Shown: positions 1 through 9,259 of the stretch, piece after piece
How positions within the stretch are numbered: the first letter of the stretch is position 1
How the letters are laid out: each line of letters begins with the position of its first letter
Assembly: GCA_004535785.1 (NCBI GenBank)
Contig: SPIB01000001.1
Location: forward strand, 1,073,637-1,137,636
Reading direction: 5' to 3'
Length of the DNA stretch: 64,000 nt
Source of the DNA: Gammaproteobacteria bacterium LSUCC0112
Lineage (GTDB): Bacteria; Pseudomonadota; Gammaproteobacteria; Pseudomonadales; Pseudohongiellaceae
Position numbers and translations under genes: made by a program
The notes under the pieces: generated by a model
Database searches by the model: none
Seen by the model: the letters and a program-made list of their open reading frames with translations, nothing else
Told to the model about the DNA's origin: nothing

Positions 1-156
1 ATGGAAATTCTGTCCGGCAACGTTGACATATTGTTACCCGGAGAGGAACTGTGGCGCAAAATCGCGGGTGGCGACAGTTTTGAAGTGCCGGCCAACTCCG
101 CCTTTGACATCAAAGTGCTGGATGTGACCGACTACTGCTGCTCTTATATCGGCTAA
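1..156 (+). CDS. ppnP: Pyrimidine/purine nucleoside phosphorylase PpnP, C-terminal part
   Basis: The reading frame is open at the window edge and encodes the last 51 residues of a small cupin. It contains SGNVDILLPG and FEVPANSAFDIKV and ends in VTDYCCSYIG, the typical C-terminus of the PpnP/YaiE (DUF1255) family. Members are about 94 residues long, so roughly the N-terminal half lies outside the window; the ATG at position 1 is internal, not the start. The family phosphorolyses several purine and pyrimidine nucleosides to the free base and ribose 1-phosphate in the cytoplasm. It converges on ilvA, only ten bases away. Confidence 0.85.
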   Translation: MEILSGNVDILLPGEELWRKIAGGDSFEVPANSAFDIKVLDVTDYCCSYIG

Positions 157-166
157 TTCATTTCGC

Positions 167-1681
167 TCAGGGCGCAAGAAAGGTCTGGTAGGCAATATTG
201 CCTGTTTCTTCCTGAAACGGGTATTTTGTCAGTTGCAGGAACTCAGCAAACGGAATGCTGTCCTGCTCTGGCACTTGAATGCCTACCATCACCCGCCCAT
301 AAGCTGCGCCGTGATTGCGGTAATGGAACATCGAAATATTCCAGCGCCCGCCCAACAAATCCAGAAAAGTCATCAAGGCACCGGGACGCTCAGGAAATTC
401 AAAGCGGAACACCCGCTCATGAGTAACCTGCTGACTCCGCCCCCCAACCATGTGCCGAATATGCAGTTTGGCGGCTTCATTGTCAGTCATGTCGACCACG
501 CCCAAGCCTTGTTGTGCAAGCTCGCGGACGAGTTCTCGTCGACCGTCTGCACCGTCAGCGATTTCGACACCCACAAAGATTTGCGCGGCGTGTGTATCAC
601 CAAACCTATAGTTAAATTCAGTGACATTACGCTTCCCCAGAATCCGGGAAAATCGTCTGAAACTGCCGGCTTTTTCATCAATGGTCACCGCCAGCACCGC
701 CTCGCGACTTTCACCCAGTTCAGCGCGCTCGGAGATATGCCGCAAGCGATCAAAATTGACATTCGCACCGGTGACCACTGCCATCAGCACCTGATTGCGC
801 AATCCTTGTTCCCGTACAGCTTTTTTTAGTCCGGCAATTGCTAACGCTCCGGCAGGTTCAGTGACGGCACGGGTATCATCAAACACATCTTTGATTGCCG
901 CGCAGATTTCATCAGTGGTTACGGTAATCACCTCATCTACACAGTGCTTGAGTATTTCGAAGGTTTCTTTGCCGACCTGATTGACGGCAACACCATCGGC
1001 AAACAATCCTACCTGAGACAACTTGACCCGTTCACCACTCTCCATCGCTGCTTTCAGACAGGCAGAGTCTTCAGCTTCGACTGCGATCATGCGGATATCA
1101 GGGCGCAGATACTTGATGTAGACTGCCATGCCAGCCATCAGCCCGCCACCACCAACCGGCACAAAAATGGCGTCCAGCTTGCCGCTATGCTGATGTAGTA
1201 TCTCCATAGCAACAGTACCTTGCCCGGCGATGACATCACGATCGTCAAAGGCATGTACAAAGGTGTACCCTTTCTCCTCAACAAGCTTCATGGCATATTC
1301 TGCGGCATCGTTGTACGTATCACCGTGCAGAATCACCTGCCCCCCTCGTGAACGTACGCCGTCGATTTTGATTGCCGGTGTCGTCACTGGCATCACAATG
1401 ATTGTTGGAATACCTAATTTTGTGCCGGCCAATGCAACGCCTTGTGCATGATTGCCTGCACTGGCTGCAATCACACCACGCTGCGCTGCCTCCGTGCTGA
1501 GACGGGACATTTTGTTGTAGGCGCCACGCAATTTAAAACTGAACACAGGTTGCAGGTCTTCTCGTTTAAGCAATACCTGGTTGTCCAGCCGACGCGATAA
1601 CGCTGATGCGGCGTGTACGGGACTCTCAATCGCAACGTCATACACGCGGGCAGACAAGATTTCCTTGATGTACTTTTCCAT
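167..1681 (-). CDS. ilvA: Threonine ammonia-lyase, biosynthetic (threonine deaminase)
   Basis: Converts L-threonine to 2-oxobutanoate and ammonia with pyridoxal phosphate, the first committed step of isoleucine synthesis. The PLP lysine lies in SFKLRGAYN (about residue 50) and the phosphate-binding glycine loop is VPVGGGGLMAG. The C-terminal third carries two ACT-like regulatory domains, as in the isoleucine-inhibited biosynthetic enzyme and unlike the short catabolic form. The chosen start gives MEKYIKEIL, which matches the family, with AGGA eight bases upstream. A start 36 bases further upstream at 1717 also has a good ribosome binding site and would add 12 residues. It is divergent from rpiA across a short promoter gap. 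Confidence 0.95.
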   Translation of the reverse strand: MEKYIKEILSARVYDVAIESPVHAASALSRRLDNQVLLKREDLQPVFSFKLRGAYNKMSRLSTEAAQRGVIAASAGNHAQGVALAGTKLGIPTIIVMPVTTPAIKIDGVRSRGGQVILHGDTYNDAAEYAMKLVEEKGYTFVHAFDDRDVIAGQGTVAMEILHQHSGKLDAIFVPVGGGGLMAGMAVYIKYLRPDIRMIAVEAEDSACLKAAMESGERVKLSQVGLFADGVAVNQVGKETFEILKHCVDEVITVTTDEICAAIKDVFDDTRAVTEPAGALAIAGLKKAVREQGLRNQVLMAVVTGANVNFDRLRHISERAELGESREAVLAVTIDEKAGSFRRFSRILGKRNVTEFNYRFGDTHAAQIFVGVEIADGADGRRELVRELAQQGLGVVDMTDNEAAKLHIRHMVGGRSQQVTHERVFRFEFPERPGALMTFLDLLGGRWNISMFHYRNHGAAYGRVMVGIQVPEQDSIPFAEFLQLTKYPFQEETGNIAYQTFLAP

Positions 1682-1805
1682 ACGCCTTTCCTGTGAGCGG
1701 CCATCATCTATGGCCATTTTTTCCTGCAGCTGTCTGGGTGCGTTATACTTGCCAGGCCGATGTGCCAGAACCGCAGTTTAACGCAGCACTTAACAGGATA
1801 GCAGC

Positions 1806-2477
1806 ATGGACCAGAATGAAATGAAAAAAGCCGTGGCGCAGGCCGCCGCCAACTACGTCAGAGATCGGGTGGACGAGCGCTCTGTCATCGGAGTGGGTAC
1901 CGGTTCAACCGCCAACTATTTTATCGAGTGTCTTGGCGCATTCCGGCATGACATCAGTGCCACCGTGGCAAGCTCTGAAGAAACGGCCCGACGCCTGAAA
2001 GCGCTGCAGATTCCCGTTATTGACCTTAATTCGGCACCGGAAGTCACCATTTATGTGGATGGTGCGGATGAAGCCAATAGCTTTCTGCATTTGATCAAAG
2101 GTGGGGGCGGCGCCTTGACGCGAGAAAAAATTATTGCCGCAGTGGCAAAAGAGTTTGTGTGTATTGCAGATGGCAGCAAACTGGTAGACGTATTGGGAAG
2201 CTTTCCGCTGCCCGTGGAAGTCATTCCGATGGCGCGCAGCTACGTGGCTCGACAGATCGTAAAATTGGGGGGTGATCCAGTTTACCGCGAAGGGTTTGTC
2301 ACCGATAACGGAAATTTAATTCTCGACGTCCACAATATGAGTATCGTGGATCCGCGCACGCTTGAAACACAGCTCAACCAGATTACGGGTGTCGTGACCA
2401 ACGGTCTGTTTGCACTAAGACCAGCAGACAAGCTAATTCTCGGAACAAAAGACAGCCTGAAAACTCTGATCCGATAG
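1806..2477 (+). CDS. rpiA: Ribose-5-phosphate isomerase A
   Basis: Interconverts ribose 5-phosphate and ribulose 5-phosphate in the non-oxidative pentose phosphate pathway. The 223-residue length is standard. GVGTGSTA (about residue 29), the catalytic DGADE (85-89) and [11 protein letters not shown] (98-108) are all present. AACAGGATAGCAGC precedes the ATG and supplies AGGA at suitable spacing. It is the first gene rightwards of the ilvA divergent promoter and is followed by a bidirectional terminator shared with the cold-shock gene. Confidence 0.97.
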   Translation: MDQNEMKKAVAQAAANYVRDRVDERSVIGVGTGSTANYFIECLGAFRHDISATVASSEETARRLKALQIPVIDLNSAPEVTIYVDGADEANSFLHLIKGGGGALTREKIIAAVAKEFVCIADGSKLVDVLGSFPLPVEVIPMARSYVARQIVKLGGDPVYREGFVTDNGNLILDVHNMSIVDPRTLETQLNQITGVVTNGLFALRPADKLILGTKDSLKTLIR

Positions 2478-2523
2478 GTCAGAGTTTTGCAGATACAAAG
2501 GCATCGCGCGCACAACCCTTATA

Positions 2524-2557
2524 AAAAACGCAGAGGTTTTAAGGCCTCTGCGTTTTT
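2524..2557. terminator. Bidirectional rho-independent terminator (rpiA / cold-shock gene)
   Basis: AACGCAGAGG and CCTCTGCGTT form a perfect ten-base-pair stem around an eight-base loop. It has an A-run on the left and a T-run on the right, so it can end transcripts from both convergent genes. Confidence 0.9.
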
Positions 2558-2560
2558 GTA

Positions 2561-2770
2561 TTACAGAGGAGTGACGTTCTCTGCCTGAGGGCCTTTCTGG
2601 CCTTGAGTCACTTCCATCGTGACTTTCTGACCTTCGTGCAGCGTTTTTCTTCCAGTACCGTTAATGGCACTAAAATGGACGAATACGTCCTTTCCACCTT
2701 CCTGTTCAATGAAACCAAAACCTTTCTCGTCATTGAACCACTTAACGGTACCTTCTACATGCTGTGCCAT
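2561..2770 (-). CDS. Cold-shock protein, CspA family
   Basis: A 69-residue single cold-shock domain that binds single-stranded RNA and DNA and acts as an RNA chaperone. Both RNA-binding motifs are intact: KGFGFIEQ (RNP1, about residue 16) and VFVHF (RNP2, about residue 29). The start is preceded by GCAAGAGAGCAAT. About 225 noncoding bases lie upstream before the neighbouring oxidase gene. That is room for the long structured 5' leader common to cold-shock mRNAs, but I could not recognise a specific cold box. Which csp paralogue it is cannot be told from sequence alone. Confidence 0.95.
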   Translation of the reverse strand: MAQHVEGTVKWFNDEKGFGFIEQEGGKDVFVHFSAINGTGRKTLHEGQKVTMEVTQGQKGPQAENVTPL

Positions 2771-2995
2771 ATTGCTCTCTTGCTAATTTCCAAGGGACGA
2801 ACCGAAAACGATGCCCGGCTGCTCCCAATATTTATTTTCTCAGTTGACAAATGCGACAACTGCCGGAATCAACACCGACTCCTTGCGCGAGTGTACCGCT
2901 ATATTTTGTTGGTGGGAATACAGTTTTTGCCTAAAAAACAGGAAATTTCCGGTTTTTATTCAAATCGAAACCAAATTTTGTGATACGCACCACAA

Positions 2996-4414
2996 CTAGG
3001 TTGCCGGATTCCCGCTCTGATCAAAAATCTTGCCGGGATTCATGATGTTATTCGGGTCAAACACTCTTTTTATGGATCGCATAAAACTGATTTCGGCATC
3101 ACTCCGACTGTAATGAAGATACGGTTTTTTCAGCAAGCCCACACCGTGCTCCGCAGAAATACTGCCTTGGTAGCGTTTGACCGCGTCAAATATGCCGTAG
3201 CTGACTTCACCGCACTGCTGAAAAAACGCCTCTTTTGGCAAAGTATCCGGCTTGAGAATATTTAAATGCACATTGCCGTCGCCAATGTGGCCAAACCAGA
3301 TGATTTCAAAATCCGGATACTTGCTGTTAACGATGCTGTCAACTTCCTTAAGAAATGCCGGCACCTTTGAGACTTGTACGGATATGTCGTTTTTGTAAGG
3401 CGTAAATTTTGAAATGGTTTCAGATATATCTTCACGCAAACGCCACAGGGTTTTGGCCTGAGTACTGTTCTGACTCATGGTACCGTCCAACGCCCATCCT
3501 TGCTCGACGCAGTTTTCAAAGGCTTCCATTGCGGCATCCATGACGGATTCATTAGTGTTTTCGAATTCAATCAGCGCATAGAAATTGCCAATGGTCTGGA
3601 ATGGTCGTTGCAAACCTTTTTCTTCCATGACATGGCGCAACGCTTTTTCTGAGAAAAACTCGAATGCGCAGATGTTGAGTGACGACTGGAAGGCCTGTAA
3701 CACATGCATAGCCGACTCCATGTCGTCCACCGCAAGTACCAGCACAGTCGGATCACAGGGAGGTGTTGCCAACTTTATCGTGAGCTCAACAATAAACCCG
3801 AGCGTGCCCTCCGACCCGATAAACAAATGGCGCAAATCATATCCTGTGGCATTTTTGACCAGGCCATGGTTGAGCTCCAGCAGCTCGCCGGATCCCGTCA
3901 CCACTTTCATGCCCATCACCCAGTCTCGCGTTAAACCGTAACGGATGACTTTGATACCCCCGGCGTTGGTCGCCACATTACCACCAATCTGGCTGGATCC
4001 CGACGAGGCGAAATCAACGGGGTAAAACAAGCCTTTTTCTTCGGCAAATAACTGAAGCTGTTCAGTGACCAGACCTGGTTCACACACCAGTTGTCGATCC
4101 ACAGGATTAAAATCGAGGATGCGATTCATGCGATCAAAGGCAACGACCACTTCACCATTGGAAGCAACCGCGCCACCACTAAGACCTGTCCGCCCCCCGG
4201 AAGGCACCAGCGCAAGCTGATGTTGATTGGCAAGTTTTACCAGTGCCTGCACTTCATCAGCATTCCCCGGAAATACAATGGCAGCGGGTTTCGGCTCATA
4301 TACCTTGGTCCAGTCTTTGCCAAACACCTGCAGAGAATCGGCATCAGTTTTGACCCTATCCGCACCCACCACCCCGGCCAGGGCAGCTTCCAGCGCTTGC
4401 TGCGTTAACTTCAT
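2996..4414 (-). CDS. FAD-binding oxidoreductase, probable D-2-hydroxyglutarate dehydrogenase
   Basis: A 472-residue member of the GlcD/D-lactate dehydrogenase family (VAO fold). The FAD-binding loop PSGGRTGLSGG is at about 71-81 and the second flavin motif GGNVATNAGG at about 143. The C-terminal domain carries the metal and substrate motifs HIGDGNVHLNI and EHGVGLLK and ends in NPGKI. Its divergent neighbour is serA. In Pseudomonas stutzeri the same pairing was shown to couple serine synthesis to removal of the D-2-hydroxyglutarate that SerA makes. Other family members oxidise D-lactate or glycolate, so the substrate is inferred from context. The start has no strong ribosome binding site. Confidence 0.8.
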   Translation of the reverse strand: MKLTQQALEAALAGVVGADRVKTDADSLQVFGKDWTKVYEPKPAAIVFPGNADEVQALVKLANQHQLALVPSGGRTGLSGGAVASNGEVVVAFDRMNRILDFNPVDRQLVCEPGLVTEQLQLFAEEKGLFYPVDFASSGSSQIGGNVATNAGGIKVIRYGLTRDWVMGMKVVTGSGELLELNHGLVKNATGYDLRHLFIGSEGTLGFIVELTIKLATPPCDPTVLVLAVDDMESAMHVLQAFQSSLNICAFEFFSEKALRHVMEEKGLQRPFQTIGNFYALIEFENTNESVMDAAMEAFENCVEQGWALDGTMSQNSTQAKTLWRLREDISETISKFTPYKNDISVQVSKVPAFLKEVDSIVNSKYPDFEIIWFGHIGDGNVHLNILKPDTLPKEAFFQQCGEVSYGIFDAVKRYQGSISAEHGVGLLKKPYLHYSRSDAEISFMRSIKRVFDPNNIMNPGKIFDQSGNPAT

Positions 4415-4498
4415 TCGGTCGATTACCTTTTATGTTACTGATGCGGCTTATGGTAACATAGCGCGCCTCGATCGGGAGAGACCCCGCATAAACCTGTC

Positions 4499-5746
4499 AT
4501 GAGTACTGTAGACCTTATGAAACCAACATCTCTGGATAAAAGTAAAATCCGCTTCCTGCTTTTGGAAGGCGTACATCAAAGCGCTGTCAAAACGCTCAAT
4601 GATGCCGGCTATACCAATATCGAGTACCTGAAGACGTCTCTCTCCGAGGACGAACTCGTCGAAAAAGTAAAAGATGTGCATTTCATCGGGATCCGCTCGC
4701 GAACGCAATTGACGGCGCGTGTTTTTGAAGCAGCTACCCGATTACAGGCTGCGGGCTGTTTTTGCATTGGTACCAATCAGGTCGACTTGACAGCCGCATT
4801 GATCAAGGGTGTACCGGTTTTTAATGCACCTTATTCCAATACTCGTAGCGTCGCAGAGTTAGTGATTGGTCAAGCCATTTTATTGCTGCGCGGCATTCCG
4901 GAAAAAAATGCGCTGACACATCGTGGAATATGGCAGAAAGTGGCGACAGGTTCTTTTGAAACACGCGGCAAAAAACTCGGACTTGTCGGGTATGGCAACA
5001 TAGGATCTCAGTTAAGCGTGCTGGCTGAATCCATGGGTATGAAGGTTTATCTGTACGACATCGTCACCAAACTTCCGCTGGGCAACGCCATTCAGGTCAA
5101 CAGCTTAAAAGAACTTATGCAGACTTGCGACGTTGTCAGCCTGCATGTACCTGAAACGGCACAAACTGAAAACATGATCGGTGCAGAACAGATCAGTTGG
5201 ATGAAAAAAGGCGCCATTCTCATCAATGCCTCGCGCGGCACGGTTGTTGACATTGATGCGCTGGCAGCAGCACTGGAATCAAAACACCTGTCTGGCGCTG
5301 CCGTGGATGTATTCCCGGTTGAACCCCATGCCAATGATGAAGAGTTTATTTCTCCACTGCGCAAATTTGATAACTGCATTCTGACACCTCACATTGGTGG
5401 CAGCACAATGGAAGCGCAGGAAAATATTGGTTTTGAAGTGGCGGAAAAACTGATTCGTTACAGCGACAATGGTTCGACACAAACGTCTGTCAATTTTCCG
5501 GAGGTGGCTTTACCGTCCCACCCCGGTATGCATCGATTGCTGCACGTCCACGAAAACGTGCCAGGTGTCATGTCTCAAATCAACCAGATATTTTCCGCCA
5601 GCGGCATCAACATCAGTTCGCAGTATCTGCAGACTAACGACAAAATTGGTTATGTGGTGATGGATATTGCCGAGAAGGACAGCGATATTGCGCTGGATAA
5701 GTTGCATGAGGTCACTGGCACTATCCGCTGCCGAGTTCTCTGGTAA
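4499..5746 (+). CDS. serA: D-3-phosphoglycerate dehydrogenase
   Basis: Oxidises 3-phosphoglycerate to 3-phosphohydroxypyruvate, the first step of serine synthesis, and can reduce 2-oxoglutarate to D-2-hydroxyglutarate. The Rossmann motif GLVGYGNIGS lies at 161-170. The catalytic arginine is in NASRGTVVD, and the acid/base histidine is in LTPHIGGST. An ACT domain at about 340-415 (VPGVMSQINQIFSASGINI) is the serine-binding regulatory domain. The 415-residue length matches the E. coli type. MKPTSLDKSKIRFLLLEG at residue 7 is an alternative start nearer the family's usual N-terminus. Confidence 0.96.
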   Translation: MSTVDLMKPTSLDKSKIRFLLLEGVHQSAVKTLNDAGYTNIEYLKTSLSEDELVEKVKDVHFIGIRSRTQLTARVFEAATRLQAAGCFCIGTNQVDLTAALIKGVPVFNAPYSNTRSVAELVIGQAILLLRGIPEKNALTHRGIWQKVATGSFETRGKKLGLVGYGNIGSQLSVLAESMGMKVYLYDIVTKLPLGNAIQVNSLKELMQTCDVVSLHVPETAQTENMIGAEQISWMKKGAILINASRGTVVDIDALAAALESKHLSGAAVDVFPVEPHANDEEFISPLRKFDNCILTPHIGGSTMEAQENIGFEVAEKLIRYSDNGSTQTSVNFPEVALPSHPGMHRLLHVHENVPGVMSQINQIFSASGINISSQYLQTNDKIGYVVMDIAEKDSDIALDKLHEVTGTIRCRVLW

Positions 5747-5771
5747 TGCACCCGGCCAGACGGAGGGTGGT

Positions 5772-5833
5772 GCGGGTAAACAGTTGAGGAATAATCAGGC
5801 GCCGACGGCGCCGTTCCGAAACTGTTTACCCGC
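5772..5833. repeat. Nested inverted repeat downstream of serA
   Basis: GCGGGTAAACAGTT (5772-5785) is repeated as its exact reverse complement at 5820-5833. Inside the loop sits a second perfect hairpin, GGCGCC-GAC-GGCGCC (5798-5812). There is no T-run on either side, so this is not a classical terminator. It lies between the convergent genes serA and fba and could be an RNA-processing or rho-linked structure, or one copy of a dispersed palindromic repeat. Confidence 0.7.
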
Positions 5834-5869
5834 AGCGCCCTACGTCTACCACTGCACATCGAAAACAAT

Positions 5870-5897
5870 GGGTCAGAGCGCTTGCGCCCTCCGACCC
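5870..5897 (-). terminator. Probable terminator of the fba operon
   Basis: GGGTC and GACCC close a stem with an inner GAG/CTC block and a short loop. On the minus strand it directly follows the fba stop and is followed by ATTGTTTTC, a weak U-tract. Confidence 0.5.
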
Positions 5898-5905
5898 CAA
5901 TGTTT

Positions 5906-6952
5906 TTACTTAATACCGTATTTTGCAGCCATCGCTTCCAAACTGTACACCTTGCTGATGCGATCAATCTGTCCTGCCGCACCGAACGCTTCAAGGCGAT
6001 CTTTGACAATGCCTTTCATAGCTTTGATAGTTGGTGTCAAAAATTTACGCGGGTCAAATTCCGATTTGTTTTCTGCGAGGAATTTACGCACGGCACCTGT
6101 TGATGCCAAACGCAGATCAGTATCAATATTGATCTTGCGCACGCCGTGCTTGATGCCTTCCTGAATTTCAGACACCGGCACACCGTAGGTTTCCGGGATT
6201 TCGCCGCCAAACTCGTTGATGATTGCCAACCATTCCTGTGGCACTGACGAGGAACCATGCATCACCAGATGTGTTGTTGGTATGCGTGCATGGATCTGTT
6301 TGATGCGTTCAATGGCCAGAATATCGCCGGTGGGCGGGCGGCTGAATTTATAAGCGCCATGGCTGGTGCCAACAGCAATCGCTAAGGCATCTACGCCGGT
6401 GTCTTTAACGAAGGATGCCGCCTCTTCCGGATCAGTCAGCATTTGATCATGACTGAGCTGACCTTCTGCACCAATCCCATCTTCCTCTCCGGCCATACCG
6501 GTTTCGAGCGAACCCAGACAGCCAATTTCGCCTTCAACAGAAACGCCGCAGGCGTGCGCCATAGCAACAACAGTGCGGGTTACGTTGACATTGTAGTCAT
6601 AATCCATCGGGGTTTTTCCATCCACACCCAATGATCCATCCATCATCACAGAAGAAAATCCCAGCTGTATTGATCGCTGGCAAACCGCTGGCGACACACC
6701 GTGATCCTGATGCATTACTATTGGTATATGCGGAAACTCCTCAATGGCAGCCAGAATCAAGTGGCGCAGGAAATTTGAACCCGCGTATTTTCGTGCTCCC
6801 GCCGAGGCTTGCAGAATAACCGGACTATTCACCTCATCAGCCGCTTCCATAATGGCACGGACCTGCTCAAGGTTGTTCACATTGAATGCCGGCACTCCAT
6901 AGGTATGCTCGGCGGCATGATCCAGCAACTGTCGAAGACTGATCAGAGCCAT
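5906..6952 (-). CDS. fba: Fructose-1,6-bisphosphate aldolase, class II
   Basis: Reversibly cleaves fructose 1,6-bisphosphate to glyceraldehyde 3-phosphate and dihydroxyacetone phosphate using zinc. The zinc and catalytic cluster HQDHG is at 81-85. Other signature stretches are [22 protein letters not shown] and [11 protein letters not shown]. The length of 348 residues and the AGARKYAG motif fit the CbbA-like branch of class II aldolases. GAGGA lies eight bases before the ATG. It is the last gene of the tkt-epd-pgk-fba run and sits 35 bases after pgk. Confidence 0.96.
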   Translation of the reverse strand: MALISLRQLLDHAAEHTYGVPAFNVNNLEQVRAIMEAADEVNSPVILQASAGARKYAGSNFLRHLILAAIEEFPHIPIVMHQDHGVSPAVCQRSIQLGFSSVMMDGSLGVDGKTPMDYDYNVNVTRTVVAMAHACGVSVEGEIGCLGSLETGMAGEEDGIGAEGQLSHDQMLTDPEEAASFVKDTGVDALAIAVGTSHGAYKFSRPPTGDILAIERIKQIHARIPTTHLVMHGSSSVPQEWLAIINEFGGEIPETYGVPVSEIQEGIKHGVRKINIDTDLRLASTGAVRKFLAENKSEFDPRKFLTPTIKAMKGIVKDRLEAFGAAGQIDRISKVYSLEAMAAKYGIK

Positions 6953-6987
6953 AAAAATTCCTCTTCCTTAACGTGGTCGGGTTTAGT

Positions 6988-8172
6988 TTATTGTTCCAGA
7001 ATGGCGACTGCCGGCAATACTTCTCCCTGCACAAATTCAAGGAAGGCGCCGCCGCCGGTAGAGATGTATGAAATCTTGTTTGTTATGCCGAACTTGTCGA
7101 TGGCCTGAATTGTTTCACCACCCCCGGCAATGGAAAATCCCGTGTTGGTAGCAACTGCGTCAGCGATGGCTTTGGTGCCATTGGCAAATGCGTCAAACTC
7201 GAATACACCTACGGGACCATTCCAGATAATGGTTCGCATACCGGCAATAATGCCGGCCAGGTTCTCAATTGTTTTGGGACCAATATCCAGAATCATGTCG
7301 TCTTCTGCGACATCAGCAACATTTTTAATCACCGCATCGGCATCAGCGGAAAACGCTTTGGCGACCACAACATCAATTGGCAAAGGGATGGACGTTTTAG
7401 CCATCAACGCTTTGGCAGTATCAACCAGATCCACTTCGACCAGCGATTTGCCCACCGGGTAACCGGCTGCCAAAAGGAAGGTGTTGGCGATGCCACCACC
7501 CACTATCAGTTGATCGGTTTTTTGCGCCAGACTCTCCAGCACCTGCAATTTGCTGGATACTTTTGCACCGCCGACAATCGCCAGCATGGGTCGTTCGGGA
7601 TGCTTTAACGCCTTATCAAGGGCATCCAGCTCAGCTGCCAGCAGCGGACCTGCGACGGCCTTGGGTGCAAATTTGGCAACACCATGTGTACTTGCCTGGG
7701 CACGGTGCGCGGTACCAAACGCATCCATCACAAAAATGTCGCACATCGCTGCATACTGCTGAGACAAGACATCGCTGTTGGCATTTTCGCCCACGTTGAT
7801 ACGGACATTTTCCAGCAACACCATTTCGCCCGCTGCGGGTTCTGCTGCCGCGGGGTTGTCAAGATAATCCTGCACCAGCCGCACGCGGCACCCCAGCAGT
7901 TTTTCGAGGTGCGCAGCAACCGGCGCCAGTGACGACTCCGGCTGCGCTGACATCGGCTTGCCTTCCTCAGGCCGTCCGAGATGTGACATCACCATCAGTT
8001 TTGCGCCAGCATCAATCGCCATTTTTAATGCCGGCAATGCTGCAACAATTCGCGTGTCATTTACAACCTGACCGTTTTTAACCGGTACGTTCAAGTCTTC
8101 ACGGATCAGTACGCGTTTGCCTTTGAGATCCATATCTTGCATGCGTTCAATTTTTTTTGAAGGTGTGGTCAT
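6988..8172 (-). CDS. pgk: Phosphoglycerate kinase
   Basis: Transfers phosphate between 1,3-bisphosphoglycerate and ADP in glycolysis and gluconeogenesis. The N-terminal substrate motif [14 protein letters not shown] begins at about residue 18. The basic-patch motif [11 protein letters not shown] follows, and the nucleotide-binding stretches GGAKVSSKL and WNGPVGVFE lie in the second lobe. There are 394 residues, against about 387 in E. coli. The extra residues are N-terminal ([14 protein letters not shown]); AAGGAAACC before this ATG supports it. It begins ten bases after epd, so the two are surely cotranscribed. Confidence 0.97.
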   Translation of the reverse strand: MTTPSKKIERMQDMDLKGKRVLIREDLNVPVKNGQVVNDTRIVAALPALKMAIDAGAKLMVMSHLGRPEEGKPMSAQPESSLAPVAAHLEKLLGCRVRLVQDYLDNPAAAEPAAGEMVLLENVRINVGENANSDVLSQQYAAMCDIFVMDAFGTAHRAQASTHGVAKFAPKAVAGPLLAAELDALDKALKHPERPMLAIVGGAKVSSKLQVLESLAQKTDQLIVGGGIANTFLLAAGYPVGKSLVEVDLVDTAKALMAKTSIPLPIDVVVAKAFSADADAVIKNVADVAEDDMILDIGPKTIENLAGIIAGMRTIIWNGPVGVFEFDAFANGTKAIADAVATNTGFSIAGGGETIQAIDKFGITNKISYISTGGGAFLEFVQGEVLPAVAILEQ

Positions 8173-8182
8173 GGTTTCCTTG

Positions 8183-9232
8183 TCATCTCCCAGTACAGTC
8201 TGAATCCGAATCGAGTTGATAGATTACATTGGCAACATCCAGCATACGATTGGCATACGCCCACTCATTGTCAAACCAGGCCAACACCTTGATCAAATGT
8301 TGGCCACTGACGCGTGTCTGGCTCAGATCCACAATCGCTGATCGCGGATCATGGTTAAAATCGCATGATGCCAGCGGTTCATCTGTGCACGACAACACAT
8401 TGCGAACCGAGACCGATGCGGCCTGTCTGATTGCTTGGTTTACTGATGCCACACTGGCATCCTTGCGCACAGTCACCGTCAGATCTATTGCAGAGACATT
8501 GACCGTCGGTACCCGCATCGCCTGTGCGGAAAAACGACCATCCAGATGCGGCAGTATGCGCCCGATACCTTTGGCTATTTCTGTGTCAACCGGAATAATC
8601 GATTGCACCGCACTGCGAGTTTTGCGCAGATCCTGATGATGGTAAGCGTCAATCACTGGCTGATCATTCATTGCTGAATGAATCGTGGTAATAACCCCGT
8701 AGTCAACTCCAAAACAATCATCCAGTGCCTTGATGACCGGCACCACACAGTTGGTCGTACACGATGCACTGGAAATGATGCGATGCTCACGGGACAGTGT
8801 CTTGTCATTAATACCGAAAATAATGGTTGCATCAACATCACTCTGCGCCGGTTGCGAAAACAGCAGCCGGCCAGCCCCCGCAGCAAGATGCTGCTCGGCG
8901 GTCGCCCGATCACTGAAACAACCACTGCATTCCAGCACCAGATCCACATCAAGCTCTGCCCATGGCAGCCCATCAATGCCCCGGTGCGACAGCAACCGCA
9001 CAGCGTGCCCGTTTACCCGCAATTGATCGGGTGCCGTCAGTAATACCTCACCGTCGAAGCGACCATGCGTACTGTCATAACGTGTTAAATGCGCCAAACT
9101 GCGCGCATCCGTCAGATCATTGATGGCCACAATCTGCAAACCGGGCAGATCAGCGCGCTCATGCAAAGCCCGCAGCACACAGCGACCGATGCGGCCATAT
9201 CCGTTGATTGCCAGCCTGAATGGCTTTGACAT
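8183..9232 (-). CDS. epd: Erythrose-4-phosphate dehydrogenase (GAPDH family)
   Basis: A GAPDH-fold enzyme with the NAD-binding motif INGYGRIGR at its N-terminus, the catalytic cysteine in SASCTTNC and the C-terminal [12 protein letters not shown]. Its position between tkt and pgk, and its divergence from glycolytic GapA, point to Epd. Epd oxidises erythrose 4-phosphate to 4-phosphoerythronate for pyridoxal phosphate synthesis. The ATG at 9232 is preferred to the GTG one codon upstream because GGAG sits at the right distance. Glyceraldehyde-3-phosphate activity cannot be excluded from sequence. Confidence 0.88.
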   Translation of the reverse strand: MSKPFRLAINGYGRIGRCVLRALHERADLPGLQIVAINDLTDARSLAHLTRYDSTHGRFDGEVLLTAPDQLRVNGHAVRLLSHRGIDGLPWAELDVDLVLECSGCFSDRATAEQHLAAGAGRLLFSQPAQSDVDATIIFGINDKTLSREHRIISSASCTTNCVVPVIKALDDCFGVDYGVITTIHSAMNDQPVIDAYHHQDLRKTRSAVQSIIPVDTEIAKGIGRILPHLDGRFSAQAMRVPTVNVSAIDLTVTVRKDASVASVNQAIRQAASVSVRNVLSCTDEPLASCDFNHDPRSAIVDLSQTRVSGQHLIKVLAWFDNEWAYANRMLDVANVIYQLDSDSDCTGR

Positions 9233-9259
9233 CACCTACTCCGATCAGTCGCCTGATGT

